Of a DNA stretch of 64,000 nucleotides, positions 26,401 to 34,036 are shown in pieces (position 1 is the first letter of the stretch; the number at the start of each line of letters is the position of its first letter). The position numbers were made by a program, and so were the translations under genes. The stretch comes from G963667975 sp963677395 (GTDB lineage Bacteria > Bacteroidota > Bacteroidia > Bacteroidales > G963667975), in NCBI GenBank assembly GCA_963677395.2, contig OY781965.2:744001-808000 (forward strand), in the 5' to 3' direction. The notes under the pieces were generated by a model that worked only from the letters and a program-made list of their open reading frames with translations, ran no database searches and was not told where the DNA came from.

Positions 26401-26656
26401 GGGAGCTTTGGATAAAGGGGTTAAGATTATGGAACGGATGATTAAAATCACCGACCAGAATCTTGCTTACTACTTTATGTTCAAAGGTCGTGAATTCAAA
26501 CTTCTCGATTATGATGTACGTGAATCGCTGGTGATTTTACAACGTATAGCACAAACAGCACAACTCTATAAGCTTACAAAACAGGAAAAACAAGCTACAG
26601 AATTGCTGAACAACTATTATACCCGCTACGAAACACAATCGATGACAATGAGGTAG
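23477..26656 (+). CDS. DUF2723 membrane protein, probable protein O-glycosyltransferase family
   Basis: A 1059-residue membrane protein. The N-terminal part (1-310) has about nine hydrophobic helices and starts with the DUF2723 signature: TSEPTASFWDCGEYIATSYKL is the conserved acidic loop after helix 1 (given here as TSEPTASFWDCGEY plus IATSYKL), followed by VGHPPGAPFFQLLGR. Acidic residues in this first loop are the catalytic position in GT-C glycosyltransferases. More helices follow at about 540-660, then a soluble domain with FTNGDNDTFPLWYVQEV and a helical TPR-like tail (about 930-1059). Family members occur throughout Bacteroidota and are related to protein O-mannosyltransferases; donor and acceptor are unknown. 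It stands alone, with a terminator right after it. Confidence 0.85.
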   Translation: MKSFQRLNNALGWFVFAITSMVYIATSEPTASFWDCGEYIATSYKLMVGHPPGAPFFQLLGRFFSLFAFNDVTLVARMINTMSALMSGFTILFLFWSITLLGRKLVARWGEFTSTSMWAVLGSGLVGALAYTFSDSFWFSAVEGEVYASSSFFTAVTFWAILKWESVADEKHHLRWLVLIAYLIGLSIGVHLLNLLAIPAVVMVYYFKKSEVTLKKTIYVTLFSFVLVFVVLYIIVPYIVIFSGLFERMFVNTFGLPFNVGTIFYFALFIGGIVWGIRYSIRKHKVILNTALLGLIFILIGYSTFFILVIRSNANTPLDENNPEDATSLQAYLAREQYGSTPLFSGPYYNAPVVGYKDGNPVYTKAYQVTQNDRVLASYYNKQIAEKFIADNAKSLGSDLKIKGTYVISDARKNVDAEYDPRFTTFFPRMYSSQEQMHIDGYKDWGHVKGTPISITNARGEQETVYKPTFLENMRYFFFYQLNYMYWRYFMWNFAGKQNDSQGRGDINNGNWISGISFIDEIRLGPQDKPDAMKNAGTNKFYFLPFILGLLGLFYQFKKSGRDSYVVGLLFIMTGFAIVIYLNQYAYQPRERDYAYAASFYAFAIWIGLGVIALVDWLRAKMQGNMALMLSIGLSLILVPGIMAKEGWDDHNRANRYTARDFAINYLESCAPNAILFTNGDNDTFPLWYVQEVEGIRRDVRVVNLSLLNTDWYVDQMKRRAYESAPVEFSLTKEQYIQGVRDFVAFDPSMNPGGQYVNIKEAMDFVKNDNHVRMISNGQSINFFPTNRFSIPVDTTLVLKNGTLSPSLKGKMLKSVDWQIDAMGVQKNSLMILDLLANFDWKRPVYFAITTGNDAYIGLTDYFQLEGLTYRLIPAKIPSSDGQTGFVNTSIMYNNLMNKFKWGNMDKEGVYLDETNLRMIMNLRNNFARLADQLVVEGKKDSALKVLDRCMELMPEKRVPYNIYITPIIESYLKAGALDKGVKIMERMIKITDQNLAYYFMFKGREFKLLDYDVRESLVILQRIAQTAQLYKLTKQEKQATELLNNYYTRYETQSMTMR

Positions 26657-26686
26657 TCTTGAAGATTGTAACAATATAGATTAAAG

Positions 26687-26745
26687 CGGCTGTTCAAAAA
26701 ATCTTTTCACCAGAGGAGATGCTTTTTTGAACAGCCGTTTTTTGT
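26687..26745. terminator. Terminator after the DUF2723 gene
   Basis: Arms 26687-26701 and 26723-26737 (15 bp, CGGCTGTTCAAAAAA) followed by TTTTTTG. Placed between convergent genes, it can serve both. It carries the GGCTGTTCAAAA motif seen at other terminators in the window. Confidence 0.85.
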
Positions 26746-26772
26746 TTAGATGGGGCTTTTGAAGCAGCCTCA

Positions 26773-27561
26773 TTATTTGATTTCGGATTTGTCAATAATA
26801 ATCATGTTTACCGGGGTTTCTTTTAGGTCTTCTTGTATTGTTTTATCCTTGTTCCAAAAGGCTTTAGTAAATTCTTTCCATAGTTTTTCTTTCTTGTCTT
26901 TTTTGCGTCTGAGGATGACTTCCTTTTCCCCTTTATAAGTATAGTATTCGATTGTCGCTGTTTTTGAAGCAAAATATTCGTCTGGAATATATCTTACTCC
27001 TTGCTCAAATACTAAACTGTCGCCAATAATTCTGTATTTCATTTTCTCCTGTGGAAATATTACTCCTGCATACCATGATGATCTTACAAAATTTCCAATA
27101 CTATCATACTCTACATTTGGTAAATCATAGTATTCATTATGGATAAATTTATGCTCTGTGGCATGATACAGAAAAACTATATTCTTTGTATTAGCGGCAG
27201 GACCCTCGAAACCTGCCACCACTACATCTTTAAAGCCGTCTCCATTAATATCTTTAAAAGCCGTAAAACTGTAGTCACTGTCAAATGAAACAGTTTCTGT
27301 TGCCTGCCATTGATTATTGAACTGTTGGTAAATAGTTAACAATGAGTCAGAGTGTATAAAGATTCCTACAGGATTTTCTGAAACTCTCCCAATAAATAAA
27401 ATATTATTATTGACATGGTCAACGAGCAAGGTGCTTCCTTTAGATTCATATTTACGAAGGATCTCTGTTATTGAACTATTATGCTCAGATTCAATAGCAA
27501 TACCCTGAGTATAACCGTTGAGGTATAAAAAAATGGTTGCAATGATTATGATTAGTCTCAT
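26773..27561 (-). CDS. Exported protein with FG-GAP/VCBS-like calcium-loop motif
   Basis: A 262-residue protein with a signal peptide (LYLNGYTQG). The middle contains FKDINGDGFKDVVVAGFEG (about residues 110-128), the DxNxDGxxDxxV calcium loop of FG-GAP or VCBS repeats, here once only, preceded by a beta-rich stretch. The C-terminal 60 residues are highly charged (ILRRKKDKKEKLWKE). No enzyme motif is visible. It is downstream of two related membrane protein genes on the same strand but separated from them by its own 5' gap of about 60 bp. Function unknown; probably periplasmic or surface located. Confidence 0.6.
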   Translation of the reverse strand: MRLIIIIATIFLYLNGYTQGIAIESEHNSSITEILRKYESKGSTLLVDHVNNNILFIGRVSENPVGIFIHSDSLLTIYQQFNNQWQATETVSFDSDYSFTAFKDINGDGFKDVVVAGFEGPAANTKNIVFLYHATEHKFIHNEYYDLPNVEYDSIGNFVRSSWYAGVIFPQEKMKYRIIGDSLVFEQGVRYIPDEYFASKTATIEYYTYKGEKEVILRRKKDKKEKLWKEFTKAFWNKDKTIQEDLKETPVNMIIIDKSEIK

Positions 27562-27620
27562 CGGTGAATTATGCTTCTATTTTATAGTGTTATCATATAA
27601 GAGACTAAAGACGGATTCTA

Positions 27621-28166
27621 TTATTCCTCAATATTTTCCTCAGATTTTTGTTCATTCTTCTCAATCAACTTCATAAAAAAGCGTGTAACGCATTTTACTT
27701 TTGCAATCAGGACGTACCCCAGAAGCATTTTCAGTAAAGTTGAAATCCATAAAATATGCTTAGCATTGCTTATGGTAAAGCCTTGATCATTCAGGCTATC
27801 ATGCGAAAATGCGAAATATAGTGTTGTTAATAATGGTATAATATTGGATAGAATAAAATATCCACCCAATACTAAAAGCATCAGGGTCACCAGGCTATCA
27901 AGTTTGAAATTGGTAAAATCAAGACGTTCCTCTTCGAAGTTTTGATCGAGTTTGAAAGTATTGATAAACCAATTGGTTTTGAATATCATTGATCCATAAA
28001 TCAGTAAGAATATCCCTGCAATTAAAATTCCAACAATGATATGTTCATAATGAGGATTAATACTAAATGTTATAAACAAAATAGGTACTGCAACAATTAC
28101 CCCTATAATTAATAGAAGTAGTCCTATAAGCTTTAACGCGATCCGAAAAAATGTTTTGATGTTCAT
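27621..28166 (-). CDS. Four-helix membrane protein, paralogue of the 28247-28825 product
   Basis: A 181-residue protein (start MNIKTFFRIALKL at 28166; an upstream in-frame ATG at 28205 would add 13 residues before the natural membrane start). Four hydrophobic segments are visible: about 7-30, 38-60, 85-110 and 130-155, ending in an acidic, Glu-rich tail (NEQKSEENIEE). It shares its layout and short motifs with the next gene upstream, for example 'L..FKLDSLVTLMLLVLGGYFI' against 'ADTFSLLKLAIVIVGLYFF' and 'ILWISTLLKMLLGYVLIAKVKC' against 'YYWLPQTLKTILGYLMVSNVN'. A tandem duplication is likely. No known family or function is recognised. Confidence 0.6.
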   Translation of the reverse strand: MNIKTFFRIALKLIGLLLLIIGVIVAVPILFITFSINPHYEHIIVGILIAGIFLLIYGSMIFKTNWFINTFKLDQNFEEERLDFTNFKLDSLVTLMLLVLGGYFILSNIIPLLTTLYFAFSHDSLNDQGFTISNAKHILWISTLLKMLLGYVLIAKVKCVTRFFMKLIEKNEQKSEENIEE

Positions 28167-28246
28167 GATTCGTTTATGTATTGATTTATAAATATGTAAT
28201 AACAAACATTCCGATCCCGGCTGATTTTAAAATCGGTAAGAAGAGG

Positions 28247-28825
28247 CTATTGTTGTTCTTCACTTTCATTTTCCGGTTCTGCAACAGTTTTCTGCTGAAA
28301 ATCGGGGTCAAATTTTTTCATCAGGAAGCTGGACAGGTAATTTACATTACTAACCATCAGATATCCCAGAATTGTTTTCAGAGTTTGAGGCAACCAATAA
28401 TATAGGGAAGTGATTCCTTTGAGTTCTTGTGCCAGAATGTCGGGTTGTGAGGTGACGCTTCGCTTTACCATGTAATAGATATTGATAAATGCGGTAGAAA
28501 TATTATCCACAAAAAAGTAAAGCCCAACAATTACAATGGCAAGTTTCAGCAAGGAAAACGTATCTGCATCTTTCAGGATGTATAGCTCATCTTCCTGCAT
28601 TTTATGCAGGTTAAGCCACCGCATTACCAGATTGGTATTGAAAATCACGAAGAGAAATACAATAGGAGGTAAAAGGATGATCAAATAATAATACCAAAAT
28701 TCCTGACCTATACTTTCCTGCATAAACAAGCTGGGAATTATCGACATACTGGTTGCTAAGGAAGTAATAAGCAAATAAGTTGCCAGCAATTTTATTACGA
28801 TACGATACATTGAGGTTGTTTTCAT
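28247..28825 (-). CDS. Four-helix membrane protein, paralogue of the 27621-28166 product
   Basis: A 192-residue membrane protein with start MKTTSMYRIVIKLLATY at 28825; the open frame reaches further back but this start fits the paralogue. It has four hydrophobic segments and a Glu/Gln-rich C-terminus (ENESEEQQ), as in the neighbouring gene 81 bp downstream. The loop after the second helix contains NLVMRWLNLHKMQEDEL, parallel to NWFINTFKLDQNFEEERL in the paralogue. No catalytic motif or named family is recognised. A minus-strand -7 element (TATCTTTG, 28849-28856) lies 24 bp ahead, so the two genes probably form one transcript. Confidence 0.6.
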   Translation of the reverse strand: MKTTSMYRIVIKLLATYLLITSLATSMSIIPSLFMQESIGQEFWYYYLIILLPPIVFLFVIFNTNLVMRWLNLHKMQEDELYILKDADTFSLLKLAIVIVGLYFFVDNISTAFINIYYMVKRSVTSQPDILAQELKGITSLYYWLPQTLKTILGYLMVSNVNYLSSFLMKKFDPDFQQKTVAEPENESEEQQ

Positions 28826-28848
28826 GGGGAGAAGAATTAAGTTCACAT

Positions 28849-28856
28849 CAAAGATA
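28849..28856 (-). promoter_or_regulatory. -7 element ahead of the paired membrane protein genes
   Basis: The minus strand reads TATCTTTG, a full TAnnTTTG match, 24 bp upstream of the start codon. No clear -33 element is present at 19 bases. Confidence 0.4.
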
Positions 28857-29064
28857 TATCAATTTCAATTAAAATAAATTAATTCGTTTAAAATTAACAA
28901 GATTAGTATTGTAATTATATTTTTCTCTTTCAGGATTAAATTAAGGAGAGATTATACCCAAAACAAAGTTTATTATACCATTTCCGGTTCTTGTAAAATG
29001 AATTTGAACGATCATATTTCTGATTTTCACCGTTACTTCTATAATATTTAGATTCCAATCATCA

Positions 29065-29468
29065 ATTTCAGAGTTCTGACAATGGATTTCAACATACGGA
29101 TTATGGATTTATCAGCACAGATGACCGATTTCATGTTCCATAGATAAATTTATGGTTGTGTAAATAGAATTTCAGAGTACAAACAATGAATTTCAGAGTT
29201 CTGACAATGGATTTCAATTTATAGATTAAGGATTTATTAACACAGATGACCGATTTCATGTTCCATAGATAAATTTATAGTTATGTAAATAAGATTTCAG
29301 AGTTCTGACAATGGATTTCAACATACGGATTAAGGATTTATTAGTACAGATGACCGATTTCATGTTCCGCAGATAAATTTATGGTTATGTAAATAAGATT
29401 TCAGAGTTCTGATAATGGATTTCAACTTACAGATTAAGGATTTATTAACACAGATGACCGATTTCAGG
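29065..29468 (+). repeat. Higher-order tandem repeat: 104-bp units made of 21-bp subunits
   Basis: The phrase CAGATGACCGATTTCATG recurs at 29118, 29243 and 29347, and truncated at 29451, giving spacings of 125, 104 and 104 bp. Within each unit, blocks starting GATTT or ATTTC recur every 21 bp; the first interval is longer by exactly one 21-bp block. In one frame a block run reads MDFNIRIMDLSAQMTDF but stops interrupt it in other units, so it is not a gene. It lies in a 1.3-kb gene-free gap. Confidence 0.85.
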
Positions 29469-29492
29469 AACAATATGTTAAATTTAAAAATG

Positions 29493-29576
29493 AAATCCAT
29501 CATCCGGCTCTTAAAATCCATCATCCGGGTTTTAAAATCGGTTATTCAAATATTTAAAATTGTTATTCTGTATTTG
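29493..29576 (-). repeat. Inverted copies of the 21-bp subunit
   Basis: Three to four adjacent 21-bp blocks begin AAATCCATCATCCGG (29493, 29514) and, more diverged, AAATCGGTTATTC (29535) and AAAATTGTTATTC (29556). Their reverse complement, CCGGATGATGGATTT, matches the CGGATTATGGATTT junction of the direct repeat, so the array turns round here. Confidence 0.7.
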
Positions 29577-30151
29577 ACATTCAAAATAAGCATATACAAT
29601 ACAGTAATCAACACAACAATATTGGTCATACATAGTCTTGAATGATTAAATTGAATAATAAAATTTGTTTGCACAGGAGAAAATACATGAGAATAAACTA
29701 TAAATCTTACGGTTACAACCTGTTTATTTATATTATTCACTTGCTATTTAATATACAATTTAAATAAAGCATAAATTATCAGCTTTAATATTACCCTGGC
29801 TTAAAATAGTGTAAATATAAAGTAGTGAGAAGACCTGATGGTTTTTTGAAAACATGTTAGACCTTTGATATTTCGGCAATCTATTCAATAAATAGTTAAA
29901 TGCAGTTGTAAACATAGCAATATCAAATACATATATAAATATCATAAATTAGATATGTTAAATATTGATTTTTTATTTCACAATTTTATATTTAGCTATT
30001 AAGTATATTAAATTTGAAGTGTATTTGCATTGCCTTTGCTATTTATGCTATTAAAAGATTTGTTGTAATAGGAACTATTATTTAGTATAAAGGCAAGTGT
30101 TTGCAAATAAGAGAATAACATTATTTCTGAACATAAATTAGTTAATTGATC
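29577..30151. other. Very AT-rich gene-free stretch
   Basis: No gene, RNA or repeat can be supported between the inverted repeat blocks and the gene starting at 30152. Short open frames on both strands have AT-driven composition with no family resemblance or ribosome-binding context. Confidence 0.5.
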
Positions 30152-31093
30152 ATGGAAAAAACACACCTTTATTCGCAAACTATCAGCGAATTTATGAATG
30201 CAGCCGGGATTATCATTACTGAATTTGAAGCAGATCTTCCCGAATTCAGTCATCTGGATGAGAATCTTAATTTGGCATTTTTAACTGAGTTAAAAGATGT
30301 TTACCTAAAAGCTCAGCAAATGGGCAATCATGCCGATTTCAGAATTAAAATATCCCTTAAATTTACCGAGTTTGTTACTCTGGAGGCAAAAGCTGTCGAT
30401 GAGCTTAAAATTTTAAAATATTTCGTACTCAAAGCATTTGACGGCAGAGAAGATATTCAGAAAGATTTTGCCATAAACCGAAAACGCGGTAATGAAACAT
30501 TGCATCAGTATGTAATAAACCAGCTCACGTATGCAGTACAGAAATTTGATATTTACCATGATAAACTGATTGAAGCAGGATGCAATCCGGCATTGGTTGA
30601 CACGTTAAAAGGTTTGCTTACCGGTTTGAGTGCCTGCAAAACCGAATTCGACTCGTTGAAAAACCAGCGGGCTAAAAATACTGTTGAACGAACCCGGATT
30701 TTGAACGTGTTGTATGAAAAACTTAACCTGATTAATCGTGCAGCACGGATTATCTACAGCAATAAACCCGTGATGTTAAAGAAATATACTCTGAATAGCA
30801 GCTCACATCGTTCCGAAAAAAATAAGGAACAAAAATACGGGATGTTTTATGGAACTATTTACTGTAGTACAAATGAACAACCCATCGAAAACGCGACCAT
30901 TACACTCACTGGCACCGATTTTATACTTACTTCCGACGAAAACGGGGAGTTTTTGTTTGATGCCCTGCTATTCGGAAGTTATGTTCTCGAAATAAACTTT
31001 GCAGGATATAAACCCTATATTTTTAAGTTCAACATCGATAGCGAAAACCAGATTGATAAAGAAATTTATCTGATCCCCGAAATTAAAAGTTAG
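30152..31093 (+). CDS. Helical protein with C-terminal carboxypeptidase-regulatory-like domain
   Basis: A 313-residue protein without signal peptide (start MEKTHLYSQ; the frame continues back only through a TTG). Residues 1-215 are predicted mostly alpha-helical, with regularly spaced hydrophobics (FLTELKDVYLKAQQMG, VDELKILKYFVLKAF, LHQYVINQLTYAVQKFDIYHDKLIEAG). Residues about 230-310 form a CarboxypepD_reg-like beta-sandwich: GTIYCSTNEQPIENATITLTG, then DENGEFLFDALLFGSYVLEI and FAGYKPYIFKF. The combination suggests a Bacteroidota-specific protein of unknown role. It is followed 20 bp later by a small membrane protein gene of unlike character. No function is assigned. Confidence 0.6.
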   Translation: MEKTHLYSQTISEFMNAAGIIITEFEADLPEFSHLDENLNLAFLTELKDVYLKAQQMGNHADFRIKISLKFTEFVTLEAKAVDELKILKYFVLKAFDGREDIQKDFAINRKRGNETLHQYVINQLTYAVQKFDIYHDKLIEAGCNPALVDTLKGLLTGLSACKTEFDSLKNQRAKNTVERTRILNVLYEKLNLINRAARIIYSNKPVMLKKYTLNSSSHRSEKNKEQKYGMFYGTIYCSTNEQPIENATITLTGTDFILTSDENGEFLFDALLFGSYVLEINFAGYKPYIFKFNIDSENQIDKEIYLIPEIKS

Positions 31094-31113
31094 AATAAAA
31101 AGCAAAATCGCGA

Positions 31114-31692
31114 ATGAAACCGACAATTATTATTGTATTCTTATTGACTTATGCTTTTGTTGACTTGCCTTTGGAAATTACTGACAATTTACTGGCATAT
31201 TTGATACCTTTTATCATTTCAATTGTCGGACTGGGCTTATGTATTTTGAATTTTCATTTTATCAAAACTGTCGGCAGATACAAGAAAATTGTTCATGTTT
31301 CAAATATTTTGACTGTTATTATTTTTTCATTCCTTGTAATTTTCAATATTCCTATACCTGAAAGAAGTGGCTTGAGATGCAAAAATTGGACAGACATTTC
31401 TATGCTAATTAATCCGACAGACAAATCAGAACAATACATATTTCAAAGTTTGGAAATAAGTGGTTCAATTTATTCGCATCGACAGGTGAGAGTTAGACCA
31501 ATAAATTCTTGGTTAAGATGGAATCACGTTATAAAGAGTAGTCCTCAATTTGGAAACTGGCTATATATTGACAATTCAAAAGATGGTGAAAATGCCGTTC
31601 CATTTCCTTTAGACAATTCAAAAATAAGTTTTGAAAAGGATAGTGCAAAAGCAGTAATTGTGACACTTAAAAAAGGATTAATAAAGAAATAA
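31114..31692 (+). CDS. Small membrane protein of unknown function
   Basis: A 192-residue protein with three hydrophobic segments in the first 90 residues (about 4-18, 27-52, 66-84) and a soluble C-terminal half containing ERSGLRCKNWTDISM and SLEISGSIYSHRQVRVRP. Codon use is more AT-rich than the neighbours and the downstream flank (GTTACC/GTTGG phrases, a stub with a signal peptide, a truncated Fic gene) looks like a patchwork of acquired pieces, so transfer is possible. No family is recognised. Confidence 0.5.
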   Translation: MKPTIIIVFLLTYAFVDLPLEITDNLLAYLIPFIISIVGLGLCILNFHFIKTVGRYKKIVHVSNILTVIIFSFLVIFNIPIPERSGLRCKNWTDISMLINPTDKSEQYIFQSLEISGSIYSHRQVRVRPINSWLRWNHVIKSSPQFGNWLYIDNSKDGENAVPFPLDNSKISFEKDSAKAVIVTLKKGLIKK

Positions 31693-32063
31693 CAGCCCAT
31701 AATAGCAAAACACCCACAAGTCGGGGTTTTCAGCTTCGTTGAAAGAAAATTAATAAATTGAAATGCAATTCTTCATAGGAAGTTCATCGGGAAACTCCCG
31801 CCCTCCGTATATTTGCGAAACGTTACCAACCATATTAATTATGACGCGAGCATTGACATTCATGTTTTGTTTTTTGGCAATGACAGCTTTGGGACAAGTT
31901 GAAGTGTAAATTTGAAACAAGATTATTAATCAAAAAGTGTAAACTTTTTTCGGGACGAGACACCCCAACAAAACTTATATGTAACGTTGGTAGTCATTTT
32001 GACCCCATGTAAAATGACAGGTTTTGACAACTTGTTTCGTATATTTGCTGCAAAACAGTTTTA
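31693..32063. other. Recombination-scar-like intergenic region
   Basis: Contains two copies of the phrase CGTATATTTGC (about 31807 and 32039), each a TAnnTTTG-type promoter end. It also has one 22-codon open frame with a signal-peptide sequence, the phrases AACGTTACC and AACGTTGG, and then an abrupt join to the middle of a Fic gene. This suggests that gene starts and ends were joined by deletion. Confidence 0.45.
31841..31909 (+). pseudogene. Signal-peptide stub (22 codons)
   Basis: ATG at 31841 opens a frame that reads as a complete signal peptide (MTRALTFMFCFLAMTALGQ) and ends at a stop three codons after the expected cleavage site. A promoter-like TATATTTG lies about 30 bp upstream. It looks like the surviving start of an exported-protein gene. 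Confidence 0.4.
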
Positions 32064-32546
32064 GGGAATGGCAAAATTGCAAGAGCTATAACCGATATGT
32101 TACTTGCCCGTGCCGAAGGCAGTGGCGAACGTTTTTATAGTATGTCGAGCCAGATATTAGCCGAACGCAAACGCTATTACGAAGTGTTACAAAAAGTGCA
32201 ACATAGTTCAAGAGACATTACCGAATGGCTCGACTGGTTTTTGCAGTGCCTCAAAAATGCGATGCTCGCCACTGAAAACACTACACAAAAAATATTGCGT
32301 AAAGCTGAGTTTTGGAAACTACACGAACATATCCCCATCAATGAACGCCAACGCTTAATACTCAACAAACTCTTTGACGATTTTGAAGGGAAGCTACAAA
32401 CCTCAAAATGGGCTAAAATTGCCAAAACCTCTACCGATACCGCTTTACGGGACATAAAAGATCTGGTAGAAAAAGGCATTTTGCAACAAACAGACGAAAG
32501 GGGGCGAAACGCTAACTACAAATTAGTAAATTTTAAATTAGAATAA
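32064..32546 (+). pseudogene. Fic-family protein, 5'-truncated remnant
   Basis: The frame begins within the Fic active-site motif: GNGKIARAITDMLLAR matches the DGNGRxAR end of HPFxDGNGR, but the His-Pro-Phe part and everything before it are gone (the preceding codons are unrelated). It continues through the normal C-terminal region: ERFYSMSSQILAERKRYYEVLQ, then a winged-helix domain (about INERQRLILNKLF to NANYKLVNFK). Intact Fic AMP-transferases of this type are about 350 residues; about 160 remain and the catalytic His is missing. An internal ATG at 32097 could still express a DNA-binding-like fragment of 149 residues. No antitoxin is seen beside it. Confidence 0.7.
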
Positions 32547-32695
32547 CCACTGGCCATAACATATAGAGCGATAGTCCGAAAGCCTTAGTTAAGGAGAGTG
32601 TTGCCATTCCTTAGGGAGAAAACGTGAAGCGTGAAACGAGGTCAGAATATGGCAAGTATCATTCAATCTTCTTCAGTCTTATCAATCCCTTCAAT

Positions 32696-34033
32696 CTATT
32701 CCGGTATTTTAGCTCCGCCGCCTTTAGGGCGTTCCATCGGTTTTTCTTCTTTGATTTTTTTGCCTTTATCGTAAATAATCTTGTAAATCAGGTTTCCGGC
32801 TTTGTCCCAGTATTGCCAGGTTCCGGTGCGTAACATGCCTATATACTGACCTTCTCCTGATTTTTTACCGTTGGCATGATATTCTACCCATTTACCATCA
32901 GGCTTACCGTTGGTGAAATTTTGTTCTTTGTATTTACTTCCGTAAGTATCATAAAACGACCATATTCCGGTTTTTTCACCGTTTTTATACTTGCCGTTTT
33001 CAAGGATAACACCACGATCCGACCATTGTGTCCATTCGCTATCGGGCAGTCCTTTACGCATGTTGCCTTCGCTTTTCTTACGGCCATTTTCGAACCAGAA
33101 AATATCATGACCATCTTTCAATCCATCCGTATAACTGGTTTGGTATTTCTGTTTTCCGTTTATATACCAGCCTTCCCAGCTCCCGTTCATCTTGCCAAGA
33201 CTGAAGTTCCCTTTATCCTGCATTTGTTCGTTTGGATACCAGCTTGTCCATTCGCCATCTTCTTTATCATTTACAAATGAACCTTTACGCTGAACGTTTT
33301 TGTTTTCGTACCAGGCCGTCCATTCTCCGGTGCGTTCTCCTTTTTTGTAGCTGCCTTCTTTCCATTTTTCACCGGTTTCGTACCAGTAAACCCATTTTCC
33401 TTCCTGCTGACCGGATGTAAAGAGACCTTTGCTGCCACGTTTGCCATTTTCATAATAGAATGTCCAAACACTATCCTGAAGGTCGTCCTTCAGTTTGCCT
33501 TCCATCTCCTTATTTCCGTTTTTGCGTTTCCAGATTCCGTAGCCATTGAGTTTGTCGCCAATGAAAGAGCATGAAAACTGAAGGCTTCCGTCTTCGAACC
33601 AACTTTCGGTCAGTCCTTCACGTGAGCCTTTCACGTAAGTATAACGTTCTTTCAAATTGCCATTTACATACCATTCCTGATACAATCCGTCGCGCTTACC
33701 GTTTACAATCTTTACCTCTGTCTTTTTCTGACCATCTTCAAACCAAACGTTGTACACGCCATTGCTAAAGGGTTCGTTTTTCCATTTCTTACCATTTACA
33801 TACCAGTAAGTCCATGTTTCTATTTTCTGACCCTGATTGTTGTACGAGCCCTCCTGCATCACCTGACCGTTTTTATACCACCATGTCCATTTTCCAACTT
33901 TGATGGAGTCGATACGTGCACCTTCAGTGGCTTTCTGATTGTTATCCCAATACTCCGTAAAAACTTTCTGGGCAAACAAAGTGGTTGTATTCAGCAAGAT
34001 AGCCGAAATCAGGATAAGAAAAATTCGTTGCAT
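32696..34033 (-). CDS. Exported MORN-variant (YwqK-like) repeat protein
   Basis: A 445-residue protein: signal peptide (TTTLFAQ), then almost entirely tandem repeats of 22-25 residues with the pattern 'GxWxxWYxNGxxxxxGxYxxGxxxG', about sixteen copies from residue 25 to 435, and a short basic tail. This is the MORN-variant (MORN_2) repeat also found in YwqK-like proteins, forming a long beta-hairpin ribbon. In Bacteroidota such proteins are exported; no enzymatic activity is known. It overlaps nothing and ends 4 bp before the polyprenyl synthase gene's stop on the same strand, so the two may be cotranscribed. A structural or binding role is likely. Confidence 0.8.
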   Translation of the reverse strand: MQRIFLILISAILLNTTTLFAQKVFTEYWDNNQKATEGARIDSIKVGKWTWWYKNGQVMQEGSYNNQGQKIETWTYWYVNGKKWKNEPFSNGVYNVWFEDGQKKTEVKIVNGKRDGLYQEWYVNGNLKERYTYVKGSREGLTESWFEDGSLQFSCSFIGDKLNGYGIWKRKNGNKEMEGKLKDDLQDSVWTFYYENGKRGSKGLFTSGQQEGKWVYWYETGEKWKEGSYKKGERTGEWTAWYENKNVQRKGSFVNDKEDGEWTSWYPNEQMQDKGNFSLGKMNGSWEGWYINGKQKYQTSYTDGLKDGHDIFWFENGRKKSEGNMRKGLPDSEWTQWSDRGVILENGKYKNGEKTGIWSFYDTYGSKYKEQNFTNGKPDGKWVEYHANGKKSGEGQYIGMLRTGTWQYWDKAGNLIYKIIYDKGKKIKEEKPMERPKGGGAKIPE

Positions 34034-34036
34034 AGC

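Noticed and set aside
29065..29576. CRISPR array
   Set aside because: The repeated blocks have no unique spacers of constant length, and no cas gene is present in the window.
29415..29645. Open frame of 76 codons at the end of the repeat array
   Set aside because: It starts inside a 21-bp repeat block, its heptad-like protein is explained by the repeat period, and the equivalent frames in the other repeat units are stopped.
31841..32063. Integron gene cassette with attC site
   Set aside because: GTTACC and GTTGG phrases are suggestive but I could not build a paired attC structure, and no integrase gene is in the window.
32097..32546. Complete gene of 149 codons
   Set aside because: The in-frame codons just upstream encode the end of the Fic motif, so the frame is the tail of a longer gene, not a full gene.
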